The translations under genes were made by a program, and so were the position numbers. This document shows, in pieces, positions 35,201-46,688 of a stretch of DNA of 64,000 nt. Every line of letters begins with the position of its first letter. Positions within the stretch are counted from its first letter, which is position 1. The stretch covers positions 124,001-188,000 of the forward strand of contig JAAKBF010000049.1 in the NCBI GenBank assembly GCA_012656075.1. The letters run 5' to 3'. Source of the DNA: Phytophthora hibernalis. Taxonomy: Eukaryota > Oomycota > Peronosporomycetes > Peronosporales > Peronosporaceae. Under the pieces are notes generated by a model, which did not search any database, was not told the DNA's origin, and saw nothing but the letters and a program-made list of their open reading frames with translations.

Positions 35201-38200
35201 TTCTTCAACTCGAATTCACCAACAAATAGTAATCCATCACCAACAAGTAAGCACACAAAATGACACGCACAGTTTACTTCACGATCCGTTCACGAAACTC
35301 CAAACCGAGAACAAACAGACCCACACAGATCATCACACCAGAACCAGTCGCGAAACACCACCTCACCAACACCATCACAAACAACACTCCACAAACAACG
35401 TCGTCCATCACCACATCGTTCGTACCCACAAACAACACTCCACAAACAACGTCGTCCATCACCACATCGTTCGTACCCACAAACAACACTCCACAAACAA
35501 CGTCGTCCATCATCACATCGTTCGTACCCACAAAGTAAAAGCCACAAACAACTGCACACTGCACACTGCACACCGCAACTCTTAACTGCTGCAAAGATAT
35601 CCACACACGTACACACTTCGATCACACCGGGACTCCAAAATCCCACCCGCAGCACTCACACTCACACCCACACCAACACGAACACACACGAGCCGAGGCA
35701 CGAAATGCAAACAAATACATCCACCAATCCACAACAAAAGTTATTTCATCAACCACATACACCTTCAACACAGACCTGCCTGCTATATCTCGACCTCCTT
35801 GTATTCTTCTGCGCGTGTACTCCACATACGTCTCTGCGTCGGTCTGCACAGCATACCACATATCTAGCCTTTACGACAAAAGACGAGCGAGACCAGTTAC
35901 CTACCAAGCCTTGGTGGTGACCAAGGTGCGCGAAGCTACGCGCGTTCGTCGAACCTGCATGCCACAACCTCCCCGAAGCGTGTGTTTTGATCAGAGCAGC
36001 AACAGCAAAAGACAATATTTACACTTGCCTGGTGGAGACGGCCAGTCGAATTCGGTGTCTTCTTGCTTCTTTGCACCAGCCTTGCTGTTCCTCCGCCTTC
36101 ACACGAACTCGACGCCATCACTGCACGAAAAATACCGACGAACCACACCACACACGCCACCATAGTCACCCCTTCACTTGGACCTGCACCCTGAACTCAC
36201 CGCTGTGTCCCGCACCCCGGACTTGATAACTATACGAAGCCGTCGCCGCCTGCACCGAATACGTTTTGCAAAATGAGCTTTCGACGCGCACCAATATTCC
36301 TTCTGGTAGGTACCATCTTCTTCAACTCGAATTCACCAACAAATAGTAATCCATCACCAACAAGTAAGCACACAAAATGACACGCACAGTTTACTTCACG
36401 ATCCGTTCACGAAACTCCAAACCGAGAACAAACAGACCCACACAGATCATCACACCAGAACCAGTCGCGAAACACCACCTCACCAACACCATCACAAACA
36501 ACACTCCACAAACAACGTCGTCCATCACCACATCGTTCGTACCCACAAACAACACTCCACAAACAACGTCGTCCATCACCACATCGTTCGTACCCACAAA
36601 CAACACTCCACAAACAACGTCGTCCATCATCACATCGTTCGTACCCACAAAGTAAAAGCCACAAACAACTGCACACTGCACACTGCACACCGCAACTCTT
36701 AACTGCTGCAAAGATATCCACACACGTACACACTTCGATCACACCGGGACTCCAAAATCCCACCCGCAGCACTCACACTCACACCCACACCAACACGAAC
36801 ACACACGAGCCGAGGCACGAAATGCAAACAAATACATCCACCAATCCACAACAAAAGTTATTTCATCAACCACATACACCTTCAACACAGACCTGCCTGC
36901 TATATCTCGACCTCCTTGTATTCTTCTGCGCGTGTACTCCACATACGTCTCTGCGTCGGTCTGCACAGCATACCACATATCTAGCCTTTACGACAAAAGA
37001 CGAGCGAGACCAGTTACCTACCAAGCCTTGGTGGTGACCAAGGTGCGCGAAGCTACGCGCGTTCGTCGAACCTGCATGCCACAACCTCCCCGAAGCGTGT
37101 GTTTTGATCAGAGCAGCAACAGCAAAAGACAATATTTACACTTGCCTGGTGGAGACGGCCAGTCGAATTCGGTGTCTTCTTGCTTCTTTGCACCAGCCTT
37201 GCTGTTCCTCCGCCTTCACACGAACTCGACGCCATCACTGCACGAAAAATACCGACGAACCACACCACACACGCCACCATAGTCACCCCTTCACTTGGAC
37301 CTGCACCCTGAACTCACCGCTGTGTCCCGCACCCCGGACTTGATAACTATACGAAGCCGTCGCCGCCTGCACCGAATACGTTTTGCAAAATGAGCTTTCG
37401 ACGCGCACCAATATTCCTTCTGGTAGGTACCATCTTCTTCAACTCGAATTCACCAACAAATAGTAATCCATCACCAACAAGTAAGCACACAAAATGACAC
37501 GCACAGTTTACTTCACGATCCGTTCACGAAACTCCAAACCGAGAACAAACAGACCCACACAGATCATCACACCAGAACCAGTCGCGAAACACCACCTCAC
37601 CAACACCATCACAAACAACACTCCACAAACAACGTCGTCCATCACCACATCGTTCGTACCCACAAACAACACTCCACAAACAACGTCGTCCATCACCACA
37701 TCGTTCGTACCCACAAACAACACTCCACAAACAACGTCGTCCATCATCACATCGTTCGTACCCACAAAGTAAAAGCCACAAACAACTGCACACTGCACAC
37801 TGCACACCGCAACTCTTAACTGCTGCAAAGATATCCACACACGTACACACTTCGATCACACCGGGACTCCAAAATCCCACCCGCAGCACTCACACTCACA
37901 CCCACACCAACACGAACACACACGAGCCGAGGCACGAAATGCAAACAAATACATCCACCAATCCACAACAAAAGTTATTTCATCAACCACATACACCTTC
38001 AACACAGACCTGCCTGCTATATCTCGACCTCCTTGTATTCTTCTGCGCGTGTACTCCACATACGTCTCTGCGTCGGTCTGCACAGCATACCACATATCTA
38101 GCCTTTACGACAAAAGACGAGCGAGACCAGTTACCTACCAAGCCTTGGTGGTGACCAAGGTGCGCGAAGCTACGCGCGTTCGTCGAACCTGCATGCCACA

Positions 38201-40495
38201 ACCTCCCCGAAGCGTGTGTTTTGATCAGAGCAGCAACAGCAAAAAGACAATATTTACACTTGCCTGGTGGAGACGGCCAGTCGAATTCGGTGTCTTCTTG
38301 CTTCTTTGCACCAGCCTTGCTGTTCCTCCGCCTTCACACGAACTCGACGCCATCACTGCACGAAAATACCGACGAACCACACCACACACGCCACCATAGT
38401 CACCCCTTCACTTGGACCTGCACCCTGAAAACTCACCGCTGTGTCCCGCACCCCGGACTTGATAACTATACGAAGCCGTCGCCGCCTGCACCGAATACGT
38501 TTTGCAAAATGAGCTTTCGACGCGCACCAATATTCCTTCTGGTAGGTACCATCTTCTTCAACTCGAATTCACCAACAAATAGTAATCCATCACCAACAAG
38601 TAAGCACACAAAATGACACGCACAGTTTACTTCACGATCCGTTCACGAAACTCCAAACCGAGAACAAACAGACCCACACAGATCATCACACCAGAACCAG
38701 TCGCGAAACACCACCTCACCAACACCATCACAAACAACACTCCACAAACAACGTCGCCCATCACCACATCGTTCGTACCCACAAACAACACTCCACAAAC
38801 AACGTCGTCCATCACCACATCGTTCGTACCCACAAACAACACTCCACAAACAACGTCGTCCATCATCACATCGTTCGTACCCACAAAGTAAAAGCCACAA
38901 ACAACTGCACACTGCACACTGCACACCGCAACTCTTAACTGCTGCAAAGATATCCACACACGTACACACTTCGATCACACCGGGACTCCAAAATCCCACC
39001 CGCAGCACTCACACTCACACCCACACCAACACGAACACACACGAGCCGAGGCACGAAATGCAAACAAATACATCCACCAATCCACAACAAAAGTTATTTC
39101 ATCAACCACATACACCTTCAACACAGACCTGCCTGCTATATCTCGACCTCCTTGTATTCTTCTGCGCGTGTACTCCACATACGTCTCTGCGTCGGTCTGC
39201 ACAGCATACCACATATCTAGCCTTTACGACAAAAGACGAGCGAGACCAGTTACCTACCAAGCCTTGGTGGTGACCAAGGTGCGCGAAGCTACGCGCGTTC
39301 GTCGAACCTGCATGCCACAACCTCCCCGAAGCGTGTGTTTTGATCAGAGCAGCAACAGCAAAAGACAATATTTACACTTGCCTGGTGGAGACGGCCAGTC
39401 GAATTCGGTGTCTTCTTGCTTCTTTGCACCAGCCTTGCTGTTCCTCCGCCTTCACACGAACTCGACGCCATCACTGCACGAAAAATACCGACGAACCACA
39501 CCACACACGCCACCATAGTCACCCCTTCACTTGGACCTGCACCCTGAAAACTCACCGCTGTGTCCCGCACCCCGGACTTGATAACTATACGAAGCCGTCG
39601 CCGCCTGCACCGAATACGTTTTGCAAAATGAGCTTTCGACGCGCACCAATATTCCTTCTGGTAGGTACCATCTTCTTCAACTCGAATTCACCAACAAATA
39701 GTAATCCATCACCAACAAGTAAGCACACAAAATGACACGCACAGTTTACTTCACGATCCGTTCACGAAACTCCAAACCGAGAACAAACAGACCCACACAG
39801 ATCATCACACCAGAACCAGTCGCGAAACACCACCTCACCAACACCATCACAAACAACACTCCACAAACAACGTCGTCCATCACCACATCGTTCGTACCCA
39901 CAAACAACACTCCACAAACAACGTCGTCCATCACCACATCGTTCGTACCCACAAACAACACTCCACAAACAACGTCGTCCATCATCACATCGTTCGTACC
40001 CACAAAGTAAAAGCCACAAACAACTGCACACTGCACACTGCACACCGCAACTCTTAACTGCTGCAAAGATATCCACACACGTACACACTTCGATCACACC
40101 GGGACTCCAAAATCCCACCCGCAGCACTCACACTCACACCCACACCAACACGAACACACACGAGCCGAGGCACGAAATGCAAACAAATACATCCACCAAT
40201 CCACAACAAAAGTTATTTCATCAACCACATACACCTTCAACACAGACCTGCCTGCTATATCTCGACCTCCTTGTATTCTTCTGCGCGTGTACTCCACATA
40301 CGTCTCTGCGTCGGTCTGCACAGCATACCACATATCTAGCCTTTACGACAAAAGACGAGCGAGACCAGTTACCTACCAAGCCTTGGTGGTGACCAAGGTG
40401 CGCGAAGCTACGCGCGTTCGCCGAACCTGCATGCCATAACCTCCCCGAAGCGTGTGTTTTGATCAGAGCAGCAACAACAAAAGACAATATTTACA

Positions 40496-41536
40496 CTTGC
40501 CTGGTCGAACCAGCAAAATGTTCACTGTGTCTGCTTCGTTGCGTCTTCAGCTTCCTACACCTTCCACGTTAAAGATCACGAATAGATGCCTTGCAGCGCG
40601 AAATTGAAGCTAATTTGATGTAACAAGGAAGATAGCGTACCAAAGTCGCTGTCGAAGATTGGATTTTTCTTGAATATTGTTTTACCAGAGGGAACTTGCC
40701 TGCGTCAATGAACCTTTTCGCCGACAAGTGTTCCACAAACGTGCTTTTACTCCAGTAGTTGTAAGGTGCATTTTAAAGAGACTTGCCTGGTTTGTCGATG
40801 AAATCCCCAGTTCCAACATTAAAAAGCCTACACGGCACGAACACCAAAGTTGACTCGACTTCACCAGCACGAAAAACAAAACAAAATCAAAACTCATTGT
40901 TGTTGGCATCGTAGCTCATGTTCCCACTCCAAAATCACTTGAAATTTGGCGCTTGGTATTCTACAGTGGCACGTCGCACAACAATCCTTCCAATTGTCAC
41001 AGTAGCAACGAAAGAACCCGCACCGTGCCCTCGTGATCGCCTCTTTATTGCGTGTAGCGTAGCTCAGTGTATCTGTCCTCAAGAACGAAGCTTGAGCGCC
41101 TCCTACACGGCACAGTTATCGAGCCTGCAAGACTAACCCCATGTCATAAGAGATAAATGGAGGACAAGGACGTTCTCTTCTGGCAACAGTTTCTTCAGCC
41201 TGCAAGGCACAGCGACGGCGTCACTTGATCAATGTATACAACAACGTCCATCGATGCTTGTGTGGGGATAGAGGCGCTCTTGGTCGAAGCTCAAGCCATT
41301 AAACTCTGATCAACTTGAGAATTACAAACAAACTGACTCGAGAATCGAGTTACGGTATGGTCTGTTTTTCTTCATGGTACCAGATATACGATGTAATGTG
41401 TTTGCACAGTTCGCTTTGACGTGATTTATCGATATTACCGGATCCATTTGAATCGTATATTTATTTAGAGCGGTGCAAGGCGATTGCGACACGGATCAGA
41501 TCGCGTCCTCATTCGCCAAAATTCTCTCCCAGCTCT
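40496..41536. other. right flank of array with isolated boundary-like motifs
   Basis: After 40496 the unit sequence breaks off following CTTGCCTGGT and resembles the divergent left edge more than an internal unit. Further CTTGCC(TG) motifs occur at 40695 and 40782 without the rest of the unit, possibly decayed copies. No gene is supported before the LRR gene at 41537. Confidence 0.5.
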
Positions 41537-43396
41537 ATGATTGGCGAAATCGATTCTTGGCTGACTCGTTTTAGACAGATGGCTACATTTGAGCACAAAT
41601 GGCGGCGCTTCAAGATCCGCTACGTACGCGAGTGCTTCCTGTCAAACTGGGAGCTTGTACGCGCGTTCTCTCACTTGCTACTGCATTGCAACGTCTGTGT
41701 CTACTACTGTACAGCTTCAGACGCCCCAGAACGCGTCCAGTCGCTGCAGAAACTCTGTCTCAAGGCCATCGGACGCCAGTTGAAGCACTTTTGCAAGTAT
41801 AAAACTCTTGCAACGGCTCGAAACTGCATTGCAATGCCCAATTCAATTGTGTCTGTGTCTTTCCAATTGTTTGCAGTCTACGACTGCATCCAGAGCTGGT
41901 ACAGACGCTTTCGGGGTCGGAGAAGCAACTTCTGTACGTCTACGACCTTTCCCGACTGGATGTGTTCGAAGCACAGGCTTTCCTGCAGACGATCAATAAG
42001 TGGTGCTGCAAAGTGGAGAAGAACAGTCGACGTCGGTTAGTGATATCGTTATGGTGGGTGGCTTGGTCTTAATGGTGTGTCTTTTTTGCAGTCGATATGG
42101 ACGTTTGCCTTCGAATCCCGTTGATCGAGTGGTCAAGAGCTTCCTCCGCTGTGTGCTACTCCCGCTCACGGAAAAACGGATTGATGCATCGCTCCATGAG
42201 ATTTCAATGGTAGGTTTGTTTCGACTGTCAGGAGGACATTTAGGTCCTCATTGTGCTGCTACCTGAAGGCTCTAGGTTTTGAAACCCCGCCGGAGTTGGA
42301 GCTGCGTCCGGCAATACCGCCCGCCAAGCCTCGTAAAAAGTGGATAGTTACTGCAGGTCAAGAAAAAACTGACGACGGTGCTGAGCAAGATGCAGACCCT
42401 TTAATATCTTCGGAGATTTTCTCGCCAACTGAGGCTGTGTACTACCGCTTACCCGTTGCTAGTGTTGGTTGCGGGCTGATTGCGGTATGACCTACTACCA
42501 GAAACACGCTCTCGGACAATGTTCTCATTGTTTGGTGACTGTTACCGTGTGTTTTCTGTTTTGTAGAGCGTGCTCCAGCAGTCCACATTACTTGTAAAGT
42601 TGCGTCTGAACAATTGCCAAATCGCTGATGCTGGAGTAATTCTCCTCGCAAGCGGGATACGGGTACGCATCGGAGCGTTGCTGTATTCTAATATCCTGAC
42701 GGTTCAGCGTACGTTTTGACTTCATGTGCAGCTTACACCAGCGCTTCAAATGCTCGATCTCAGCAATGACGATGTTGAACCTGTCTACCGAGAGCTAGAG
42801 TTAATGGACAACAAGATTGGCAGTAACGGTGTCCACGCCTTAGCAATCGCTCTTGAGCAAAATCGAACCCTGAAGCAGGTAGCGAAGGGCGCTTAGCTTG
42901 ATATGGCTGTGGTTTCTCGGTGCTAATCGTACTCTGAAAAGATGGATTTAAGCGGAAACCCGGTTGGTTCTCGAGGCGCGCTTGCTTTGGCTGCGATGCT
43001 GCGAAAGAATGAGAGTCTTCAGCGGTTATGTCTTGATCGGTAACCCAGCAGAATGTCAAAAAGGCTTTATTTTACAGCAACTAACGTTGACTATGTGTAT
43101 GATGTTTTTCGCGCAGAACACAAGTCCAGGACAGCGCTGAACCCCTCATCGACGCATTTGCACTATCCAAATCGTGTGTGGCGTTGCTGTATTTTGTGAT
43201 GGCGTACTGTATGTACCACTAACAAAGTGTTTCTTGCGTGTGTTTGTGTAGTCTCCAGCAACTCAGTATGCAGTGGTGCGCTTTTCGCACGGGTGTAGGA
43301 GCTAAGCTAGCTTCTATTCAAGCCGTCAAGACTACGAATGCCGAAGCTGACTCCAAGGCTTATCTTTCAACAACTACACAGAGCACTGGCCATTAA
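41537..43396 (+). CDS. leucine-rich-repeat protein, nine exons
   Basis: Exons with consistent phases are 41537-41796, 41877-42035, 42092-42209, 42269-42484, 42567-42662, 42732-42878, 42942-43039, 43117-43173 and 43252-43396, giving about 431 residues. All eight introns (56-82 bp) have GT-AG ends. The C-terminal half holds ribonuclease-inhibitor-type LRRs, one per exon: 'LVKLRLNNCQIADAGVILLA', 'LELMDNKIGSNGVHALAIAL', 'MDLSGNPVGSRGALALAAML', then 'SLQQLSMQWCAFRTG'. Such repeats form protein-binding solenoids; in flagellates they often occur in axonemal or signalling proteins. The N-terminal half is helical and unrecognised. The first exon is the least certain: the start ATG and a possible further intron near 41660-41720 need transcript evidence. 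It ends 121 bp from the bZIP-like gene, tail to tail. Confidence 0.75.
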
Positions 43397-43517
43397 GCAA
43401 ACGGTTCATAAACATTAGGCACACATTAGACGGACTATAACACTCAAAAACGCAATCGATCGGTCTCCGCTCGTGCAAACACAGCACTTTGACGTGCGTG
43501 CACTAGCTGGAGGTGAT

Positions 43518-44227
43518 CTAAGGGGACGACATGGATTGTTGGGGGTGGTTGGCGCTGACCATATACGCATCAGCCTGGCGGATCTTGGTTTCGTGGCTCG
43601 ACACCAACGCGCGAAGGCGCTCGTTTTCTGCCTTGGACTTGGCAAGTTGGTAGGTTTCGTGTGCAACCTGTTCACGGGTCTTAGTCGACACGATGTGGTT
43701 CTTACGCAGGTCGTTCAGATGCTTCTGAAGCACCATGGACTCTTGTCGGAGAAATGCCACTTCTCTCTGTAATGGCAAAAATGAAAGCAAAGTTAGTGTC
43801 TTGATCGATGAAAACACACGAGTGCAGTGTTTGGACGTACCCTTCGAGCAGCGTAGGTGCATTTCTTGCCGCGCTTACCGAGCTTCTTTGTCGGTTCCGA
43901 GTAGCTTCGGACCATAGTCGGGATTTTGAGCGCTTCCGGTGCGAAGAGGTTCATGAGGTCCTGCACCTCGAGTTTCGAGAAGCCAGGGTTGGATCCGTCC
44001 ACTGCCGTCGGTGACGACGTCGGGTTCAATGGTGTGAAGTCGTCAATGATTTTCTTGTTGTAAGCATCGACGTCCATCGGGAGAGGGATGTCGCTGTCAT
44101 CTGCAGCGATCAAACTGAGGAGTTCCGGGTCAATCGGCTCCAGCTCGTCGATGTCGCGAGCGGCGAATACTGGGAGGGTTCCAGTGACATGATGTTTTAG
44201 TACGGATTTGGTGAAGGTTGTGATCAA
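43518..44227 (-). CDS. bZIP-like coiled-coil protein, 5' end unresolved
   Basis: Two exons are clear. One ends at 43841 (donor GTACGT at 43840). A 74-bp intron follows, and the last exon runs 43766-43518. Across the junction the protein reads as a basic stretch ('KKLGKRGKKCTYAARR') running into a leucine-zipper-like helix ('REVAFLRQESMVLQKHLNDL' with further heptads). That is the arrangement of the oomycete bZIP-like transcription factors. The N-terminal 100 residues are acidic, a possible activation region. The frame is open to 44227 but begins there with TTG. An ATG at 44192 is in another frame, so either an upstream exon or a one-base error is hidden there. DNA binding is inferred; the basic region is shorter than in classic bZIPs. 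Confidence 0.6.
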
Positions 44228-45139
44228 CGTGCGAGTGCACGAGGAATTTGAAAAGTGAGATGAGGTCTTCCGTGGCCCGTTTCGATGGAGAACCAGGTGC
44301 TGTGCTTTACTCCGACGTACATCACACCAATCTCAACATCCTTCCCAGCCGAGAGCGTGGCCATAAGCCAATTCGAGCGCGTTATCCTATGTGCGCCGCC
44401 GCTTTTTACATTGTTGCTACGAGGGCCATGTGGTGACCGAATACTCGTCGTCCGGTATCCACTCACAGCTATCCAAACGTCTACACTTGAAGTTCATTAT
44501 CTGAACGCTCGCTGGAATAGAGGAGACTGGGCCACATGACACTGGGCCACCTGGTTCTGCCGCCACTCCGACTTTTTCCAGGCATCTTTTGAACGTCGTC
44601 TCGGTGCACGGTCTCCTTGCGATCATCGAGGTGACTACCATAGGGCTCTCGTCCAGCTGGTCGACAGTGAAAGTTAGGACTCTCCAGCTCTCTCCGACAT
44701 CGCCGACATCGGAGACTGCGAATGTCATGAACGACATCCGCAACGGATTTTCTTACCGGGATCGAGTCGGTTTGCACACCTGAAGATGCCAACCAAGCGG
44801 AGGATCGTGCGTTAGTTGATACGGGCGCGATTGCATAATAAGCAATCACGATCCCACCCAGCGGTCACTGTAGCACTGCCGCAACGCAACGACATTGGCA
44901 ACAGCCACAGTCGTGCGTGGCGGAGACTTTTTCAAGTGGTGGGTGTTCCGGTCTCCGGTTCTCCACTCTCCGACCAGCTCCAACAACTGAGCCACACAAA
45001 CCGTCCTCGACGCGCCTTTGCCGGTAGATATGTAGGTCCCATACCCCCAACATGAAAAATTCGTCACGTGGCATTGCAAGTATCAATATCTAACCAACCA
45101 AACCATTATTGACATTTACCCAATTGTCAGAACCTCGAC
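44228..45139. other. fragmentary reading frames, unresolved
   Basis: Minus-strand frames at 44743-44417 and 44466-44224 look protein-like ('GESWRVLTFTVDQLDESPM', 'KDVEIGVMYVGVKHSTWF') and may be exons or a decayed gene, but I recognise no family. A GTAAGA...GCAG pair at 44755-44715 could be an intron. It may include the 5' part of the neighbouring bZIP-like gene. Confidence 0.3.
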
Positions 45140-46594
45140 ATGCCTCTGCATCAAACATCCACAAGGAAAGGATACCGAGCAACTAAACTGAAAACACACA
45201 ACCAACTTTTTACCATGAAGTTGAAAAAGTTATGTTGCGTTATGGAAACTTCTTTACCGCAACTTAGTGCTTATGTTGCCTCTCGTCTTTCGTTTAACCT
45301 AGTCCTTTATCGACAGTGTCTGGTCTGGACAACAATGCTGCGGCACGAGTCCAACAATAGCTTCGAATCGGACGGCGACCAAGCCTTGGAGTTCCATGTA
45401 GACACTGCGAGTTCTTCGTCTCCACATGACCAAAATGTGGTGGTGACGGTGACTCCTATAGACAAGACGGTGTTCGTCACGTGGCTCGAGTTCCACGAGT
45501 ATTTGGCCGAATACCAGCAGCGAACCTTCCAGATCTACTCTGTGCGTACAGCTACACCCGTGACGACACGAAACAAACGGATTGCAGAGAAATACACAAG
45601 ACGGGGGCTAGCTGTACCGCCTGGGGAGCTCCTCCCGGAGGAGATGGGCACGTACAGTAAAGCGGTGGTGTGTACACACCACGGACACCCGAGGTCCAGG
45701 TCCACAGGGGCGAGAGCTCGTCGGTCGAAAGCTATTAACTGTCCTGCCCAGGTAGGTGGTATTTTATTTTTATTTTGCAGTATGGAGATGTTGATGATGT
45801 TTTTTTAAGATCACTTTGGTGCTGCGGAGGGACTATACTTCTGGCAAGTGTTTCGTGCATGTGAGTTCCCACACTTCCAAGCACAATCACCCACTCTCGG
45901 ACGGACAGTATCGCCGACACCCGATGATCCGAAAATTACGGACCCCGATGTATTGAGGACGGTGCACACGCTTCAGAAAGCCAACGTCGAACCGGTCAAG
46001 ATCCTGCAGTTTGTGCGGGAGCACACGGACAAGGACATCGCAATGAGAGATATGCACAATTTGCTGGCCTCGTTTCGGAAGAGTCCACCGCCACCTCCTG
46101 CTGCTACACCTCCAATTATCAATGCTACCCCAATTGGCAGTGCTGCTGAACCACCTAGACCATTGACGCAGGCATCAGCTCCGCCGGAACAACCATCGCA
46201 TTTTTCTGAGAGGAACGCTCCTCGTCCTCCTCGAGTTGTCCCTCCAGCGAGAGAGGAACCAACGCAGTACGGCAAGTTCCTGGCATCGTTCAATGTCGGC
46301 AAGGAAATCGCGGAGCTGATGGCCGACATGGACTCGGATCGATTCGCACATTGCTATGCTGAACTTCGCAAGTTTGTACGGATCGTCGAGGGAGGGCGGG
46401 CACCCATTGTCACTACCCGCGAAGCTGTGGAGCACGTGCAGAACAACATTTTGACGGGTATTCCGAACACGCCAATGCCACAACAGCCGCCATTCCGACT
46501 TGCATCCAACGTCCCCGGCAGATCGAGTGGTGGTGGTAACGGAGCAACAGCCAACAGCCTCATTAGCCCAGCTCAACCGTTTTCAGCAGACTAG
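45140..46594 (+). CDS. FAR1-like DNA-binding domain protein, MULE-derived, one frame break
   Basis: Exon 1 (45140-45751) encodes a FAR1-like zinc-binding domain of Mutator-like transposases: 'EFHEYLAEYQQRTFQIYSV', 'VVCTHHGHPRSRSTG', 'INCPAQ'. A 58-bp intron (45752-45809, GT-AG) leads to 'CFVHVSSHTSKHNHPL', completing the Cys/His set. After a one-base slip near 45932-45935 (run of A's) a second frame continues with 'DPDVLRTVHTLQKANVEPVK' and 'MRDMHNLLASFRK'. It then becomes a Pro-rich region and ends with a helical segment at 46594. There is no DDE catalytic core, so this is either a 5' remnant of a MULE or a domesticated DNA-binding gene. The first in-frame ATG used here is 45140; a later ATG at 45333 is also plausible. 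The same family appears at 57.5 kb. Confidence 0.6.
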
Positions 46595-46688
46595 TCAAGA
46601 CGCAATGTTCGTGTGTTCGCCAATGCATTGCAGTATTCATTTTTATGGCGTTCAACCTCTCGCTGTTCTCGTTACTGGAGTTTTCGCG

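Larger units (their letters stand above)
18580..40495 (+). repeat. 22-kb tandem array of a 1117-bp unit, about 20 copies
   Basis: Using the boundary CTTGCCTGG, units begin at 18580, 19334, 20397, 21513, 22625, 23742, 24858, 25975, 27090, 28207, 29324, 30441, 31557, 32674, 33791, 34908, 36024, 37141, 38259 and 39377. A closing boundary lies at 40496. The first unit is truncated and divergent (754 bp), the second is 1063 bp because it has one fewer internal 51-bp repeat, and the rest are 1112-1119 bp, most exactly 1116-1117. Units 6-18 appear almost identical, differing by single-base indels. The plus strand is strikingly rich in C and A over long tracts. 1117 is not a multiple of three, so no frame runs through the array. 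I do not recognise the unit as rDNA spacer, 5S, tRNA or a known transposon. Homogeneity points to unequal crossing-over or gene conversion. Confidence 0.97.

Noticed and set aside
18580..40495. Dozens of 60-190-residue frames on both strands, repeated in every unit (for example the minus-strand Val/Cys-rich frames)
   Set aside because: They repeat only because the DNA repeats. The minus-strand frames are complements of C/A-rich sequence with improbable Cys/Val composition and no domain. Only the plus-strand two-exon candidate has extra support.
18580..40495. CRISPR array
   Set aside because: Units are over 1 kb and tandem without spacers, and the genome is eukaryotic.
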